A stretch of 64,000 nt of DNA. Origin: Thiomonas intermedia. GTDB lineage: Bacteria; Pseudomonadota; Gammaproteobacteria; Burkholderiales; Burkholderiaceae_C. Made by a program: the position numbers and the translations under genes. Shown here one piece after another: positions 22,449 through 35,080 of this stretch. Positions within the stretch are counted from its first letter, which is position 1; each line of letters opens with the position of its first letter. Under the pieces are notes generated by a model that saw only the letters and a program-made list of their open reading frames with translations, did not search any database and was not told where the DNA came from. Where the stretch lies: the NCBI RefSeq assembly GCF_002028405.1, contig NZ_CP020046.1, positions 1,178,001-1,242,000 of the forward strand, in the 5' to 3' direction.

Positions 22449-24188
22449 ATGTCCGCCACCTCGATCGCCGCATCCGCCTCACCGCCATCCAAGGCCCTGC
22501 CTGGCCTCGCGCATGCTTTGGTGCAGGCTGAACTGCTGCCGCGCACCCTGGTTGAGCAGATCCATCAGCGCAGTCAGGAAACGCGCAGCAGCTTCATCGC
22601 CACGCTCATTGGCAGTGGCTCCATGAATGCGCCCGATCTGGCGCATTGGGTGAGCAAGACCTTTTCCTTGCCGCTTCTCGACCTGGACGCCTATGACCCG
22701 ACCCGTCTGGCAACCGGTGCGATCGACTCCAAAATCATTCAGAGCTACAAGGTGCTGCCGCTGCTCAAGCGCGGCAATCGCCTGGTCGTGGCCACCGCAG
22801 ATCCCGCCGATCACGAGGCAGAGGACAAGATCAAGTTTCAGTCGCAGGCACAGATCGAGCTGGTCGTCGTCGAGTATGACAAGCTGACGCGCATCATCGA
22901 GCAGGCTGGGCAGTCGGCCAACAGCCAGATTTCGGCGCTGGTCGGCGAAGATTTCGATCTGGGCGACCTTAGCGATGGCAGCGAGGCCCCGGAGGCCAAG
23001 GAACAGGCCAACGAGGTTGACGATGCTCCCGTGGTGCGCTTTCTGCAGAAGATGCTGATTGATGCCATCAATATGCGGGCATCCGACCTGCATTTCGAGC
23101 CTTTCGAGCACTTCTACCGGATCCGGTTTCGCGTCGACGGCGAACTACGCGAAATTGCCCAGCCGCCAGCCTCGATCAAAGAGAAGCTCGCCTCGCGCAT
23201 CAAGGTGATTTCCAAGCTCGACATTGCCGAGCGCCGGGTGCCCCAGGATGGGCGCATGAAGCTGCGAATCAGCCCCGAGAAATCCATCGACTTTCGCGTC
23301 AGCACGCTACCCACCCTTTACGGCGAGAAGATCGTGATGCGGATTCTCGACTCGTCCGCAGCCAAGCTCGGCATCGACGCGCTGGGTTACGAGCCCGAGG
23401 AACGCGAAAAGCTTCTGCGGGCAATTCGGCGCCCCTACGGCATGATTCTGGTCACCGGGCCGACGGGCAGCGGCAAGACCGTTTCGCTCTACACCTGTCT
23501 GAATCTGCTCAACCAACCCGGGGTCAACATCGCCACGGCTGAAGATCCCGCAGAAATCAACCTGCCCGGCGTCAACCAGGTCAACGTCAATGAGAAGGCC
23601 GGCCTGACCTTCGCCAACGCGCTGCGCGCCTTCCTTCGCCAGGATCCGGACATCATCATGGTCGGGGAAATCCGCGATCTGGAAACCGCCGACATCTCGA
23701 TCAAGGCAGCGCAAACCGGCCACCTGGTGCTGTCCACGGTGCACACCAACGACGCACCCACCACGCTGACCCGCTTGATGAACATGGGCGTTCCCGCCTT
23801 CAACATCGCCTCCAGCGTCATCCTCATCACGGCGCAGCGGTTGGCACGCAAGCTCTGCAATCAGTGCAAGACACCGGTTGACCTGCCTGCCGAAACCCTG
23901 CTTGAGGCGGGCTTCCAGGAAGAAGATCTCGACGGCAGCTGGAAGCCTTACAAGGCCGGAAAATGCAACGCCTGCGGCGGCTCGGGCTACAAGGGACGTG
24001 TCGGCATCTATCAGGTCATGCCGATTTCCGAGGAAATACAACGCATCATCCTTAATCACGGCACAGCCATGGACATCGCAGAGCAGGCGCGCAAGGAAGG
24101 CGTGCGCTCGCTGCGCGAGTCCGGGTTGATCAAGGTGAAACAGGGGGTCACCTCCCTGGAAGAAATCATCGCCGTGTCCAACGAGTAA
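22449..24188 (+). CDS. pilB: Type IV pilus assembly ATPase PilB
   Basis: Hexameric ATPase that powers pilus extension. The 579-residue protein has the N-terminal GspE domain, Walker A GPTGSGKT (about residue 337), the Asp box (TAEDPAEINLPGVNQV), Walker B (DPDIIMVGEIRDLETA), the His box (TGHLVLSTVHTNDAPTT), and a tetracysteine zinc site (CNQC about 470, CNAC about 505). I chose the ATG at 22449; codons upstream extend into the intergenic region. It begins the pilB-pilC-pilD-coaE series. Confidence 0.97.
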   Translation: MSATSIAASASPPSKALPGLAHALVQAELLPRTLVEQIHQRSQETRSSFIATLIGSGSMNAPDLAHWVSKTFSLPLLDLDAYDPTRLATGAIDSKIIQSYKVLPLLKRGNRLVVATADPADHEAEDKIKFQSQAQIELVVVEYDKLTRIIEQAGQSANSQISALVGEDFDLGDLSDGSEAPEAKEQANEVDDAPVVRFLQKMLIDAINMRASDLHFEPFEHFYRIRFRVDGELREIAQPPASIKEKLASRIKVISKLDIAERRVPQDGRMKLRISPEKSIDFRVSTLPTLYGEKIVMRILDSSAAKLGIDALGYEPEEREKLLRAIRRPYGMILVTGPTGSGKTVSLYTCLNLLNQPGVNIATAEDPAEINLPGVNQVNVNEKAGLTFANALRAFLRQDPDIIMVGEIRDLETADISIKAAQTGHLVLSTVHTNDAPTTLTRLMNMGVPAFNIASSVILITAQRLARKLCNQCKTPVDLPAETLLEAGFQEEDLDGSWKPYKAGKCNACGGSGYKGRVGIYQVMPISEEIQRIILNHGTAMDIAEQARKEGVRSLRESGLIKVKQGVTSLEEIIAVSNE

Positions 24189-24202
24189 ACGGGGGAAGCA
24201 CC

Positions 24203-25423
24203 ATGGCTACAGCGACGGCGCGAACGGCGAAGGAAGCGCTTTTCGAGTGGGAAGGCAAGGACCGGCAGGGCAAGCTCCAACGCGGCGAACTGCGCGCGGG
24301 CAGCGAAGCCATCGTTTCCGCCTCACTGCGGCGCCAGGGCATTCTGGTCACCAAGGTCAAGAAGCGCCGGCTGACCAGCGGCAAGGCCATCAAGGCCAAG
24401 GACATTTCCACCTTCACGCGGCAGATGTCCACCATGATCAAGGCTGGCGTGCCGCTGCTGCAGTCTTTTGACATCGTCGGACGCGGACACCCCAACCCGA
24501 ACATGGCCCGGCTGATCATGGACATCCGCGGCGACGTGGAAACCGGCACCAGCCTGTCCAACGCCTTTCGCAAGCATCCCAAATACTTCGACGCGCTCTA
24601 CTGCAACCTGGTCGAAGCGGGCGAGACGGCCGGTATGCTCGAACTGGTGCTCGACCGTCTGGCCACGTATCAGGAAAAGTCGCTGGCCATCCGCAGCAAG
24701 ATCAAAAGCGCGCTCACCTACCCGATTGCGGTGATGGTCGTGGCCTTCGTGGTCGTGTCCATCATCATGCTGTTCGTCGTGCCCGTGTTCACCGACGTGT
24801 TCTCGCAGTTCGGCGCGAGTCTGCCCGCCCCCACGCTGATGGTGGTGGCCATGTCCAATTTCTTCGTGCATTACTGGTACATCCTGTTCGGCACCATTTT
24901 TCTCGGCGGCTATTTCTTTCTGCAGTCGTGGAAGAAATCGATCAAGATGCAGGAAAGCATGGATCGCTTGCTGCTGCGCGTCCCCGTTTTCGGCAAACTG
25001 GTCCGGCTGGGCGCCCTGGCGCGCTGGACCCGCACGCTGGCCACGATGTTCGGCGCCGGGGTGCCGCTGGTCGAGGCGCTCGACGCCGTGGGCGGTGCCG
25101 CGGGCAATATCGTCTATCTCCGCGCCACCGAAAAGATTCAGCAAGATGTGTCGACAGGCACCAGTCTGACCACGTCGATGCAGACTCAGGGCGTGTTTCC
25201 GCCGCTGGTCATCCAGCTGACATCCATCGGTGAAGAGTCCGGCTCGCTCGATTCGATGTTGAGCAAGGCCGCCGACATCTACGAAGCCGAAGTGGACGAG
25301 CTGGTGAAAAACCTCTCCGCCCTGCTCGAGCCCATCATCATCGTGTTTCTGGGCGTGATCATCGGCGGATTGGTGGTGGCGATGTATCTGCCGATCTTCA
25401 ACCTGGGCAAGGTCGTAGGCTGA
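24203..25423 (+). CDS. pilC: Type IV pilus inner membrane platform protein PilC
   Basis: Inner membrane protein of 406 residues that works with PilB. It has two T2SS-F domains: the first with FTRQMSTMIKAGVPLLQSFD, and the second with RWTRTLATMFGAGVPLVEALD. Three membrane helices follow the usual order, and the C-terminal hydrophobic end is PIIIVFLGVIIGGLVVAMYLP. It lies 14 bp after pilB and overlaps the pilD start by 1 bp. Confidence 0.97.
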   Translation: MATATARTAKEALFEWEGKDRQGKLQRGELRAGSEAIVSASLRRQGILVTKVKKRRLTSGKAIKAKDISTFTRQMSTMIKAGVPLLQSFDIVGRGHPNPNMARLIMDIRGDVETGTSLSNAFRKHPKYFDALYCNLVEAGETAGMLELVLDRLATYQEKSLAIRSKIKSALTYPIAVMVVAFVVVSIIMLFVVPVFTDVFSQFGASLPAPTLMVVAMSNFFVHYWYILFGTIFLGGYFFLQSWKKSIKMQESMDRLLLRVPVFGKLVRLGALARWTRTLATMFGAGVPLVEALDAVGGAAGNIVYLRATEKIQQDVSTGTSLTTSMQTQGVFPPLVIQLTSIGEESGSLDSMLSKAADIYEAEVDELVKNLSALLEPIIIVFLGVIIGGLVVAMYLPIFNLGKVVG

Positions 25424-26292
25424 TGCCCGATTTCAGCGCAGCGCCCCTGAGCTTCTGGATCGTGGCTGCCGGGCTGATCGGCCTGGCGGTGGGCAGCTTT
25501 CTGAACGTGGTCATCTATCGCCTGCCGGTGATGATGGAGCGGCAGTGGCAGGCCGATGCCCACGCCACCCTCCATCCCGATGACGAAGCCCCACCCGCCG
25601 AGCGCTTCGACCTTGCGGCACCGCGCTCGCGCTGCCCCTCCTGCGGCCATGCCATCACCTGGTGGGAAAACATTCCGGTTCTGAGTTTCCTGTTTTTGCG
25701 CGGCAAGTGTTCGGCCTGCGGCACGGCGATTTCGTGGCGCTATCCGCTGGTGGAGTTGATGACCGCCTTGCTCAGCGCCGCCGTGGTGGTTCGGTGGGGC
25801 GCAAGCTGGGACAGCGTGGCCTACATCGCCCTGCTCTGGGCGCTCATCGCCCTGGCCCTGATCGACTTCGACACCACCTTGCTGCCCGACAGCATCACCC
25901 TGCCCCTGCTTTGGCTCGGGCTACTGTGGCATGCGGTCCTGCATCCAGCGCAACTCTCCAGTGCGGTGTGGGGTGCGGTGGTCGGGTACCTGGCGCTGTG
26001 GATCGTGTACCAGGGATTCAAGCTGCTGACGGGCAAGGAGGGCATGGGCTTTGGTGACTTCAAGCTGCTGGCGGCGCTCGGCGCCTGGTTTGGCGTCGCG
26101 GCACTCCTGCCGATCATTCTGCTGTCCAGCATTTGCGGCGCCGTAATCGGCATTGCGCTGCAGGCGCTCAAGCTGACCGAGCGCGGACGGCCGATTCCCT
26201 TTGGCCCCTTCCTGGCCGCCGCCGGCATTCTTCTGCTGTTGATCGGGCCGGACACCCTGGTGGCGATGCTGCTGCCCAGCGCAGGGGCATGA
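25423..26292 (+). CDS. pilD: Prepilin peptidase / N-methyltransferase
   Basis: Cleaves the leader peptides of type IV prepilins and methylates the new N-terminus. The 289 residues hold the cytoplasmic four-Cys site (CPSCGH about residue 71, CSAC about 97) and the two catalytic aspartates (GLIDFDTTLLPD and GMGFGDFKLLA). It has about eight membrane segments. It is coupled to pilC upstream and to coaE downstream (ATGA). Confidence 0.97.
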   Translation: MPDFSAAPLSFWIVAAGLIGLAVGSFLNVVIYRLPVMMERQWQADAHATLHPDDEAPPAERFDLAAPRSRCPSCGHAITWWENIPVLSFLFLRGKCSACGTAISWRYPLVELMTALLSAAVVVRWGASWDSVAYIALLWALIALALIDFDTTLLPDSITLPLLWLGLLWHAVLHPAQLSSAVWGAVVGYLALWIVYQGFKLLTGKEGMGFGDFKLLAALGAWFGVAALLPIILLSSICGAVIGIALQALKLTERGRPIPFGPFLAAAGILLLLIGPDTLVAMLLPSAGA

Positions 26293-26909
26293 AGGGCGCA
26301 GCGCGTCTGCGCGTCGGCCTCACCGGAGGCATAGGTTCGGGCAAATCGGCAGCGGCGGATCTCTTTGCCGCGCATGGGGCCGTCATCGTCGATGCCGACG
26401 TCATCGCTCACGAACTCACCTCCTCAGGCGGCGCGGCCATGCCCGCGCTGGTCGAAGCGTTCGGCCCCGACATCCGAGACAACACCGGCGCCCTGGATCG
26501 CGCGGCGATGCGCCAGCGCGCGTTTGCCGATCCCGAAGCGCGCGCCCTCCTGGAATCCATCCTCCACCCCCGCATCGGGTCAGTCATGCGGCAAGCCGCA
26601 GCCGAACGGCCCGGCGACTATCTCGTGCTCGTCGTGCCCTTGCTGGTGGAACATCTGGATCGTTGGCGGCCGCAGATCGACCGGCTCTGCGTAGTCGACT
26701 GCCCGCCCGAGGTTCAACTTGCGCGGGTGCAGGCGCGCTCCGGCCTGGCGGCCGAAATGATCGAGGCCATCATGTCCACGCAGGCCACGCGAGCGCAGCG
26801 CCTGGCGGTGGCAGACGACGTGCTCGACAACCGCGGTGATCGGGAACACCTGTCCCGACAAGTCGATGCGCTGCATGCGCGCTATCGTTCATTCGTCCAC
26901 AAAAATTGA
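26289..26909 (+). CDS. coaE: Dephospho-CoA kinase
   Basis: Phosphorylates dephospho-CoA, the last step of coenzyme A synthesis. The 206 residues open with the P-loop GLTGGIGSGKSAAA, followed by VDADVIAHEL and the HPRI segment typical of CoaE. The ATG at 26289 overlaps the pilD stop (ATGA). The order pilD-coaE-zapD-yacG is standard in gamma- and betaproteobacteria. Confidence 0.97.
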   Translation: MKGAARLRVGLTGGIGSGKSAAADLFAAHGAVIVDADVIAHELTSSGGAAMPALVEAFGPDIRDNTGALDRAAMRQRAFADPEARALLESILHPRIGSVMRQAAAERPGDYLVLVVPLLVEHLDRWRPQIDRLCVVDCPPEVQLARVQARSGLAAEMIEAIMSTQATRAQRLAVADDVLDNRGDREHLSRQVDALHARYRSFVHKN

Positions 26910-27020
26910 GTTCAGGCGCGGCTTGCATGACAATGCAGGCAGCCGCCGTCGCCCCGCCGGGCGGCATGCCAACCTCCCCGCGCTTCGCCGTGCGCCAAGC
27001 TGCCCCAACCGGATCGGCCC

Positions 27021-27773
27021 GTGATTCTGTACGAATATCCCTTGCACGAACGTGTGCGCACGCTGCTCAGGCTGGAACATCTGTTCCGCCGCGTCGATGT
27101 GCTGCAGCAAAGCGCGCTGCCGGAGCATCATCATTTCGCACTGATCACCCTGTTCGAAATCATGGACGTCGCAGCGCGCCAGGATCTCAAATCGGAAATT
27201 CTCAAAGAGCTCGAACGCCAGCGGCAGACCTTCATCGCCTATCGGGGCAACCCGGCCGTGGCCGAGTCGGCCCTAGACGCCATTCTTGGCGAACTCGATC
27301 AGGCCTTTCAGTCCCTCAGTCAGCAGCAGGGCCGGGTTGGCCAGAGTCTGCAGGACAACGAATGGCTGATGGCGATCCGCAGCCGCGCCAACATTCCTGG
27401 TGGCACCTGCGAGTTCGATCTGCCGGCGTATTACGCCTGGCAACACCTGCCGCAGCAACAGCGCCAAAGCGATCTGGCACGCTGGCTTCAATGTTTCGCT
27501 CCACTTGCCAGCAGCGTGGAGCTGTTGTTGCGCCTGCTGCGCGACGCCGGCAGTACGCGCAAGATTCAGGCCGTCCACGGCAGCTATCAGCAGCAGCTCG
27601 CCGGCAAGACCTACCAGTTGCTGCGACTGCGCATCGATGGTGCCCTGGGCGTGGTTCCCGAAATCACGGGACACCGCCTCATGGTCTCGGTGCGCTTCAT
27701 GCAGCCCGATGCCGAATGGCACATGACGCCCAGTGCCGATGAAGTGCCCTTCGACATGACCCTCTGCCCCTGA
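27021..27773 (+). CDS. zapD: Cell division protein ZapD
   Basis: Cross-links FtsZ filaments at midcell. The 250-residue length and features match the ZapD (DUF1342) family: YEYPLHERVRTLLRLEHLF at the start, ALFEIMD-like ITLFEIMDVAARQDLKSE, then NIPGGTCEFDLPAYYAW. The start is GTG at 27021. A 111-bp gap after coaE holds nothing recognisable. FtsZ itself is in this window, 8 kb away on the other strand. Confidence 0.95.
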   Translation: MILYEYPLHERVRTLLRLEHLFRRVDVLQQSALPEHHHFALITLFEIMDVAARQDLKSEILKELERQRQTFIAYRGNPAVAESALDAILGELDQAFQSLSQQQGRVGQSLQDNEWLMAIRSRANIPGGTCEFDLPAYYAWQHLPQQQRQSDLARWLQCFAPLASSVELLLRLLRDAGSTRKIQAVHGSYQQQLAGKTYQLLRLRIDGALGVVPEITGHRLMVSVRFMQPDAEWHMTPSADEVPFDMTLCP

Positions 27774-27779
27774 ATCAGC

Positions 27780-28031
27780 ATGGCCTCGCCCTCTCGAACG
27801 CCGTCAGCGGCGACCCAGCGCAAGGTGCCCTGCCCGCACTGCGGCACGCCCACGGTCTACAGCCTGGACAATCCCTGGCGCCCCTTTTGCAGCGAACGCT
27901 GCAAGTCCCTCGATTTCGGCGCCTGGGCCAGTGAGAGCTACCGCGTGCAGGCCAAACCTGATGCGGCCGACATCGAGGCCATGGAGCAAGACCTGGAGCG
28001 CCGCGCCCAGAGCCCGGGCCAACGCCACTGA
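27780..28031 (+). CDS. yacG: DNA gyrase inhibitor YacG (zinc protein)
   Basis: An 83-residue protein with the YacG zinc site: CPHC at about residues 18-21 and CSERC at about 37-41. The following segment, KSLDFGAWASESYR, is diagnostic. The E. coli protein binds GyrB and blocks gyrase. It lies 6 bp after zapD, so is likely cotranscribed. Confidence 0.95.
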   Translation: MASPSRTPSAATQRKVPCPHCGTPTVYSLDNPWRPFCSERCKSLDFGAWASESYRVQAKPDAADIEAMEQDLERRAQSPGQRH

Positions 28032-28055
28032 ACAGGCCTCAGCGCCGGGCCAGGC

Positions 28056-28472
28056 TCAGCCTGGGTCTTCGGCCAGCCATTCCAGCACGGGCAGAGCACC
28101 CGGCAGCACAGGGCTGAGCGTGACCGGCAGCGTCTGCCATGACAACTGCTGGCCCTCACGGCCCTGAGGCTCGCCCTCCCAGGCCGTGATGCGGCAGAAC
28201 TGCAGGTCGACCAGCGCATGGGGATAGTCGACTCGCAAGCTCCTCCAGAACTGGGCCTCGCGCACGCGTACCCCGAGCTCTTCCTCAAATTCCCGGGCCA
28301 ACGCGTCCCTCAGCGATTCACCCGCTTCGAGCTTGCCGCCTGGAAATTCCCAGTAGCCCGCATACGGCTTGCCCTGCGGACGCGACGCCATCAGAAAGGC
28401 CCCGTCCTCCCGCATCATCAGCCCGACCGCCACGGCAACGGGCTGGCGCTGCGTCTTCTGGCGATCGGTCAC
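28056..28472 (-). CDS. mutT: MutT-type Nudix hydrolase (8-oxo-dGTP diphosphatase)
   Basis: Removes oxidised guanine nucleotides from the pool. It has a complete Nudix box, GGKLEAGESLRDALAREFEEELGV, preceded by the AGYWEFPGGK segment. I chose GTG at 28472 (138 residues), which overlaps the stop of the DUF815 ATPase gene as GTGA; the longer open frame up to 28550 lies inside that gene. Upstream length and the exact start are the only doubts. Confidence 0.9.
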   Translation of the reverse strand: MTDRQKTQRQPVAVAVGLMMREDGAFLMASRPQGKPYAGYWEFPGGKLEAGESLRDALAREFEEELGVRVREAQFWRSLRVDYPHALVDLQFCRITAWEGEPQGREGQQLSWQTLPVTLSPVLPGALPVLEWLAEDPG

Positions 28473-29419
28473 TTTCCGCCGCGTCCTGCCCAGTCGCGGG
28501 CGAACTGCCAGGCCACGCGGCCCGAACGGGAACCACGCTCCAGTGCCCAAACCAGCGACTCCTGCAAGGCCTTGTCCATCTGCCTGTCGGTCACGCCGAA
28601 CGCGCGCAGCCAGTGCGCGGCGATGCGCAGATAGTCGTCCTGACTGTAGGGATAGAAACTCACCCAGAGCCCGAAGCGTTCGGACAGGGAAATCTTCTCC
28701 TCCACCACCTCTCCCGGGTGGATCTCGCCGTTCTCGAGATGCTTGTAGCTCAGGTTTTCCTGCAGATACTCGGGCATGAGATGCCGCCGATTGGAGGTTG
28801 CGTAGATCAGCACGTTGTCCGCCGTGGCGCTGACCGAGCCGTCGAGCACCGATTTGAGCGCCTTGTAACCCGGCTCGCCTTCCTCGAATGAAAGGTCGTC
28901 GCTGAAGACGATGAAACGCTCGGGCCTGGCCGCGAGCAGATCGGTGAGTTCGGGCAGGTCGACCAGATCGGCCTTGTCCACCTCGATCAGACGCAGCCCC
29001 TGGCGCGCGAATTTGTTCAGACTGGCCTTCACCAGAGACGATTTGCCGGTGCCGCGCGAGCCGGTGATGAGCACATTGTTGGCCGGCTTGCCCTGGACGA
29101 ACTGCCGCGTATTGCGCTCGACCTTGCGACGCTGGTCTTCGATGCCGATCAGATCGTCGTACGCGATGGGCGAGAGCTTGTGCACCGGCACCAACTGCTT
29201 GCGCCCACCCTTGCTGACCCAGCGGAACGCGACCGAGGCATGCCAGTCCGGCTCAGACATGGGCGCAGGCAGCAGGGTCTCCAGACGGTCGAGCAAGCCG
29301 TGGGCCCGCTGGAACAGCGCGAGAAGCGGGCCGCTCAGATCGACGGACGCTGGGGTCTCAACGGCCGCCTTGGACGCAGGTGATCGGGGAGGCGAGGTAC
29401 GTCGGTTCGTTCCGGGCAT
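28469..29419 (-). CDS. DUF815 AAA-type ATPase
   Basis: A 316-residue ATP-binding protein of the DUF815 family. Its Walker A is GSRGTGKSS, followed by LIEVDKADLVDLPEL and FIVFSDDLSFEEGEPGYKALKSVLDG (Walker B region), then YATSNRRHLMPEY (sensor 1). The open frame continues upstream into argJ, but the family start is near the ATG at 29419 (MPGTNRRT). The role is unknown. It sits between argJ and mutT, coupled to mutT by GTGA. Confidence 0.9.
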   Translation of the reverse strand: MPGTNRRTSPPRSPASKAAVETPASVDLSGPLLALFQRAHGLLDRLETLLPAPMSEPDWHASVAFRWVSKGGRKQLVPVHKLSPIAYDDLIGIEDQRRKVERNTRQFVQGKPANNVLITGSRGTGKSSLVKASLNKFARQGLRLIEVDKADLVDLPELTDLLAARPERFIVFSDDLSFEEGEPGYKALKSVLDGSVSATADNVLIYATSNRRHLMPEYLQENLSYKHLENGEIHPGEVVEEKISLSERFGLWVSFYPYSQDDYLRIAAHWLRAFGVTDRQMDKALQESLVWALERGSRSGRVAWQFARDWAGRGGK

Positions 29420-29433
29420 GGTCTTCTTCGGGT

Positions 29434-30669
29434 TCAGGAGCGGTAATCGGCATTGATGGACACATAGTCGTGCGACAGGTCGCAGGTCCACACCGTCGCC
29501 GCTGCGGCGCCACGGCCGAGCACGATGCGCACGGTGATCTCGGCCTGCTGCATCACGCGCTGTCCGTCTGCCTCGCGGTAATCGGGATGGCGGCCGCCGC
29601 GCGTGGCGACATGCACGTCGTCGAGATAGAGATCGACGCCATCCACGTCCAGATCGTGCACGCCGGCATAACCCACGGCGGCCAGAATGCGCCCCAGATT
29701 CGGGTCGCTGGCGAAAAAGGCGGTCTTCACCAGCGGCGAGTGCGCCACGGCATAGGCCACCTGCCGTGCCTCGTCCCGGCTCAGGGCGCCCTCGACTCGG
29801 ACACTGATGAACTTGGTCGCGCCTTCGCCGTCGCGCACGATGGCCTGGGCAAGCCGCTGCGCCAGCGCGGTGAGCGCGGTCTGCAGCGCCTTGGCCTGCG
29901 CGCTGTCGGCGCGCGTGATCGGGGGCAAAGAGGTCTTGCCCGTGGCGATGACGATGAGCGAATCGTTGGTCGAGGTGTCGCCGTCGATGGTGATGCTGTT
30001 GAACGAGTCGTCTGCCGCGGCGCGGGTGAGCTGCTGCAGAACCTCGGGGCTGACGGCGCAATCGGTGGCGATGAAGCCAAGCATGGTCGCCATATTGGGG
30101 CGAATCATGCCCGCCCCCTTGCTGATGCCGCTCAGCGTCACCGTGACCCCATCGATCACCACCCGCAGGCTGGCCGCTTTGGGCAGCGTGTCGGTGGTCA
30201 TGATGGCGGTCGCCGCATCGGCCCAGCCTTCGCTGCGGGCGGCGGCCATCGCCCCCGGCAGGCCCGCGAGCAGGCGTTGCATGGGCAGCAGCTCGAGAAT
30301 CACTCCGGTGGAAAACGGCAGCACCTGCTCCGGCCGTACGTCAAGCAGGCTGGCCAGTTCCACGCAGGTCTGCCGCGCGTCGGCCAGGCCCTGGGCGCCG
30401 GTTCCCGCATTGGCACAGCCGGTATTGATGACCAGGGCACGCACGTCGTGACCGCCCGTGCTTTGAAGATGCTCCCGGCAGACCTGCACCGGGGCGGCGC
30501 AGAATCGATTCTGAGTGAACACGCCGGCCACGCTCGCACCGGGCGCGATCTGCACCACGGTGAGGTCTTTGCGCCCAGGCTTGCGGATCTGCGCCTCACT
30601 GACGCCCAACAGAACGCCCTCGATGGCCAGTAGCTGGGTGGGATCAGGGGCTTGAAGGTTCACGGCCAT
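29434..30669 (-). CDS. argJ: Bifunctional ornithine acetyltransferase / N-acetylglutamate synthase
   Basis: Transfers the acetyl group from acetylornithine to glutamate, completing the acetyl cycle of arginine synthesis. The 411-residue precursor has the self-cleavage site in [16 protein letters not shown] (cut before Thr) and the following [12 protein letters not shown]. Whether it also uses acetyl-CoA cannot be told from sequence. It lies 73 bp after secA on the same strand. argH at the other end of the window is in the same pathway. Confidence 0.96.
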   Translation of the reverse strand: MAVNLQAPDPTQLLAIEGVLLGVSEAQIRKPGRKDLTVVQIAPGASVAGVFTQNRFCAAPVQVCREHLQSTGGHDVRALVINTGCANAGTGAQGLADARQTCVELASLLDVRPEQVLPFSTGVILELLPMQRLLAGLPGAMAAARSEGWADAATAIMTTDTLPKAASLRVVIDGVTVTLSGISKGAGMIRPNMATMLGFIATDCAVSPEVLQQLTRAAADDSFNSITIDGDTSTNDSLIVIATGKTSLPPITRADSAQAKALQTALTALAQRLAQAIVRDGEGATKFISVRVEGALSRDEARQVAYAVAHSPLVKTAFFASDPNLGRILAAVGYAGVHDLDVDGVDLYLDDVHVATRGGRHPDYREADGQRVMQQAEITVRIVLGRGAAAATVWTCDLSHDYVSINADYRS

Positions 30670-30742
30670 GACAGACTCTCCACAACGTGACGGAAGGTAG
30701 GGTGCGCGGGGCGTGCGTGCCCCCGCAGCCCGGCAGTCGGCT

Positions 30743-33532
<2,790 letters not shown>

Positions 33533-33538
33533 GGGAAG

Positions 33539-33555
33539 GCGGACTCCAGGTCCGC
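33539..33555 (-). other. Small hairpin just before the secA start codon
   Basis: A 6-bp stem GCGGAC/GTCCGC with a 5-nt loop lies 6 nt before the ATG of secA on the minus strand. It could affect ribosome access. I see no clear Shine-Dalgarno site. Confidence 0.4.
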
Positions 33556-33703
33556 GGTCTTGAGTGTGTTTGATGGAACACCGCAGCAACTGGCACACGC
33601 CCGGTCTTCCGAGAACATTTCATTGTATGCGTGCGGTTTTGCCGCGCACTGGCAGGCACAATGGGGATGGATCCGACGATTTCCAGTCCGTTCCCTCTGC
33701 TCC

Positions 33704-34144
33704 ATGCCCACCCATCGCCCCCGCACCGCCTCGCCGACCCCGACTTTCGCCCCGAAGGGCGTCGGATCCCTGTCGGCCTGGGCCCGGGTGACGCAGCCCA
33801 TCGCGGCCCTGCAGGACGCCGCGAGTCAGTCGCACCAGATGTGGCTGTGCGTCCGACCTTTGCTGCCTCAGGCCCTCTTGGAAGGGGTCAGGGCGGGGCG
33901 GTGGCATGACGGGGTGTGGAGTCTGACGGCCAGTTCCAGCGCGGTGGCGGCCAAGCTCAGCCAGTTCAAGCCGACGCTGCTGCACCAACTCAGGGCCCAA
34001 GGCCACGACGTTCGCGACATTCGCATCCGGGTGCAGCCCCAGGGCGCTCAGGCGGCCCCCATGGCCGCCGCAGCCACGCTGGAGCCGCTTTGCCCGCCCG
34101 CGGTCAAGGCTCGCTTGCAAGCCCTTCTGCGTCGCGGCGACTGA
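33704..34144 (+). CDS. DciA-like (DUF721) protein
   Basis: A 146-residue basic protein with the DUF721/DciA pattern: W at the start of the domain, LPQALLEGVRAGRWHDGVWSLTASSSAVAAKLSQFKPTLLHQL, then an RVQPQ strand. DciA proteins load the replicative helicase in bacteria that lack DnaC. The gene lies between secA and lpxC but on the opposite strand, an arrangement I recall as common in betaproteobacteria. The first ATG in the family frame is at 33704; the very long open frame that continues upstream is only antisense to secA. Confidence 0.8.
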   Translation: MPTHRPRTASPTPTFAPKGVGSLSAWARVTQPIAALQDAASQSHQMWLCVRPLLPQALLEGVRAGRWHDGVWSLTASSSAVAAKLSQFKPTLLHQLRAQGHDVRDIRIRVQPQGAQAAPMAAAATLEPLCPPAVKARLQALLRRGD

Positions 34145-34153
34145 ACGAGCCCT

Positions 34154-35080
34154 TCAGAACGCGAAGGTGGGAATGGCGCGAAACCCCGCCGGCGCGCGGT
34201 TTGCGTCGTCGAAGCTGACGATCTCGTAACTGGATTCGTCGGCGAAGAGCTCGCGCAGCAGCAGGTTGTTGACCGCATGGCCGCTGCGAAAGGCGCTGTA
34301 GGCCCCGATCAGGGCTTTGCCCGCCACGTAGAGATCGCCGATGGCATCGAGGGTCTTGTGCTTCACGAACTCGTCGTCGAAGCGCAGGCCCTCCTGGTTG
34401 AGGACGCGGTACTCGTCCATCACGATGGCGTTTTCCATGCTGCCGCCCAGGGCAAGTCCGCGCTCGCGCAGGGTTTCGACGTCGCGCATGAACCCGAAAG
34501 TGCGGGCGCGCGCGATGTCTTTCACATACGAATCGCGCCCCAGATCGAACACTGTGGACTGCGCCGTCTGATCGACGGCGGGATGGTCGAAATCGATGTC
34601 GAAGCTCAGCTTGAAACCGTCGTAGGGCTCCAGCCGTGCCCACTTCTGGTCGGCGCCCTGCCCCAATCTCAACTCCACCGGCTTGCGCACGCGGATGAAT
34701 CGCTTGGGCGCGTTCTGCAGCGCGATGCCCGCGGACTGCAGCAGATAAACGAACGACGACGCCGAGCCGTCGAGGATGGGAATTTCCTCCGCGGTGACGT
34801 CGATATACAGATTGTCGATGCCCAGACCGGAGCAGGCCGAAAGCAGGTGCTCGACGGTATGGATCTTCACATTGTCACGGCCCAGCGTCGTGGCCATGCG
34901 GGTATCGACCACGGCGAACGGATTGAGTGGGATCTCGACGGGCTCGCTCAGATCGGTGCGGGTGAACACGATGCCCGTATCGGGCGGAGCCGGACGCAGG
35001 GCGAGTTCCACTCGTTCGCTGCTGTGCAGGCCGACGCCGACGGCGCGATTGACGGATTGAATGGTGCGTTGCGCCAACAT
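34154..35080 (-). CDS. lpxC: UDP-3-O-acyl-N-acetylglucosamine deacetylase LpxC
   Basis: Zinc enzyme of the first committed step of lipid A synthesis. The 308 residues show the zinc ligands His in HTVEHLLSA and His/Asp in [11 protein letters not shown], and the catalytic Glu in the first motif. The ATG at 35080 opens MLAQRTIQ. Its position just downstream of ftsZ is standard. The 437 bp between them holds repeats. Confidence 0.98.
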   Translation of the reverse strand: MLAQRTIQSVNRAVGVGLHSSERVELALRPAPPDTGIVFTRTDLSEPVEIPLNPFAVVDTRMATTLGRDNVKIHTVEHLLSACSGLGIDNLYIDVTAEEIPILDGSASSFVYLLQSAGIALQNAPKRFIRVRKPVELRLGQGADQKWARLEPYDGFKLSFDIDFDHPAVDQTAQSTVFDLGRDSYVKDIARARTFGFMRDVETLRERGLALGGSMENAIVMDEYRVLNQEGLRFDDEFVKHKTLDAIGDLYVAGKALIGAYSAFRSGHAVNNLLLRELFADESSYEIVSFDDANRAPAGFRAIPTFAF

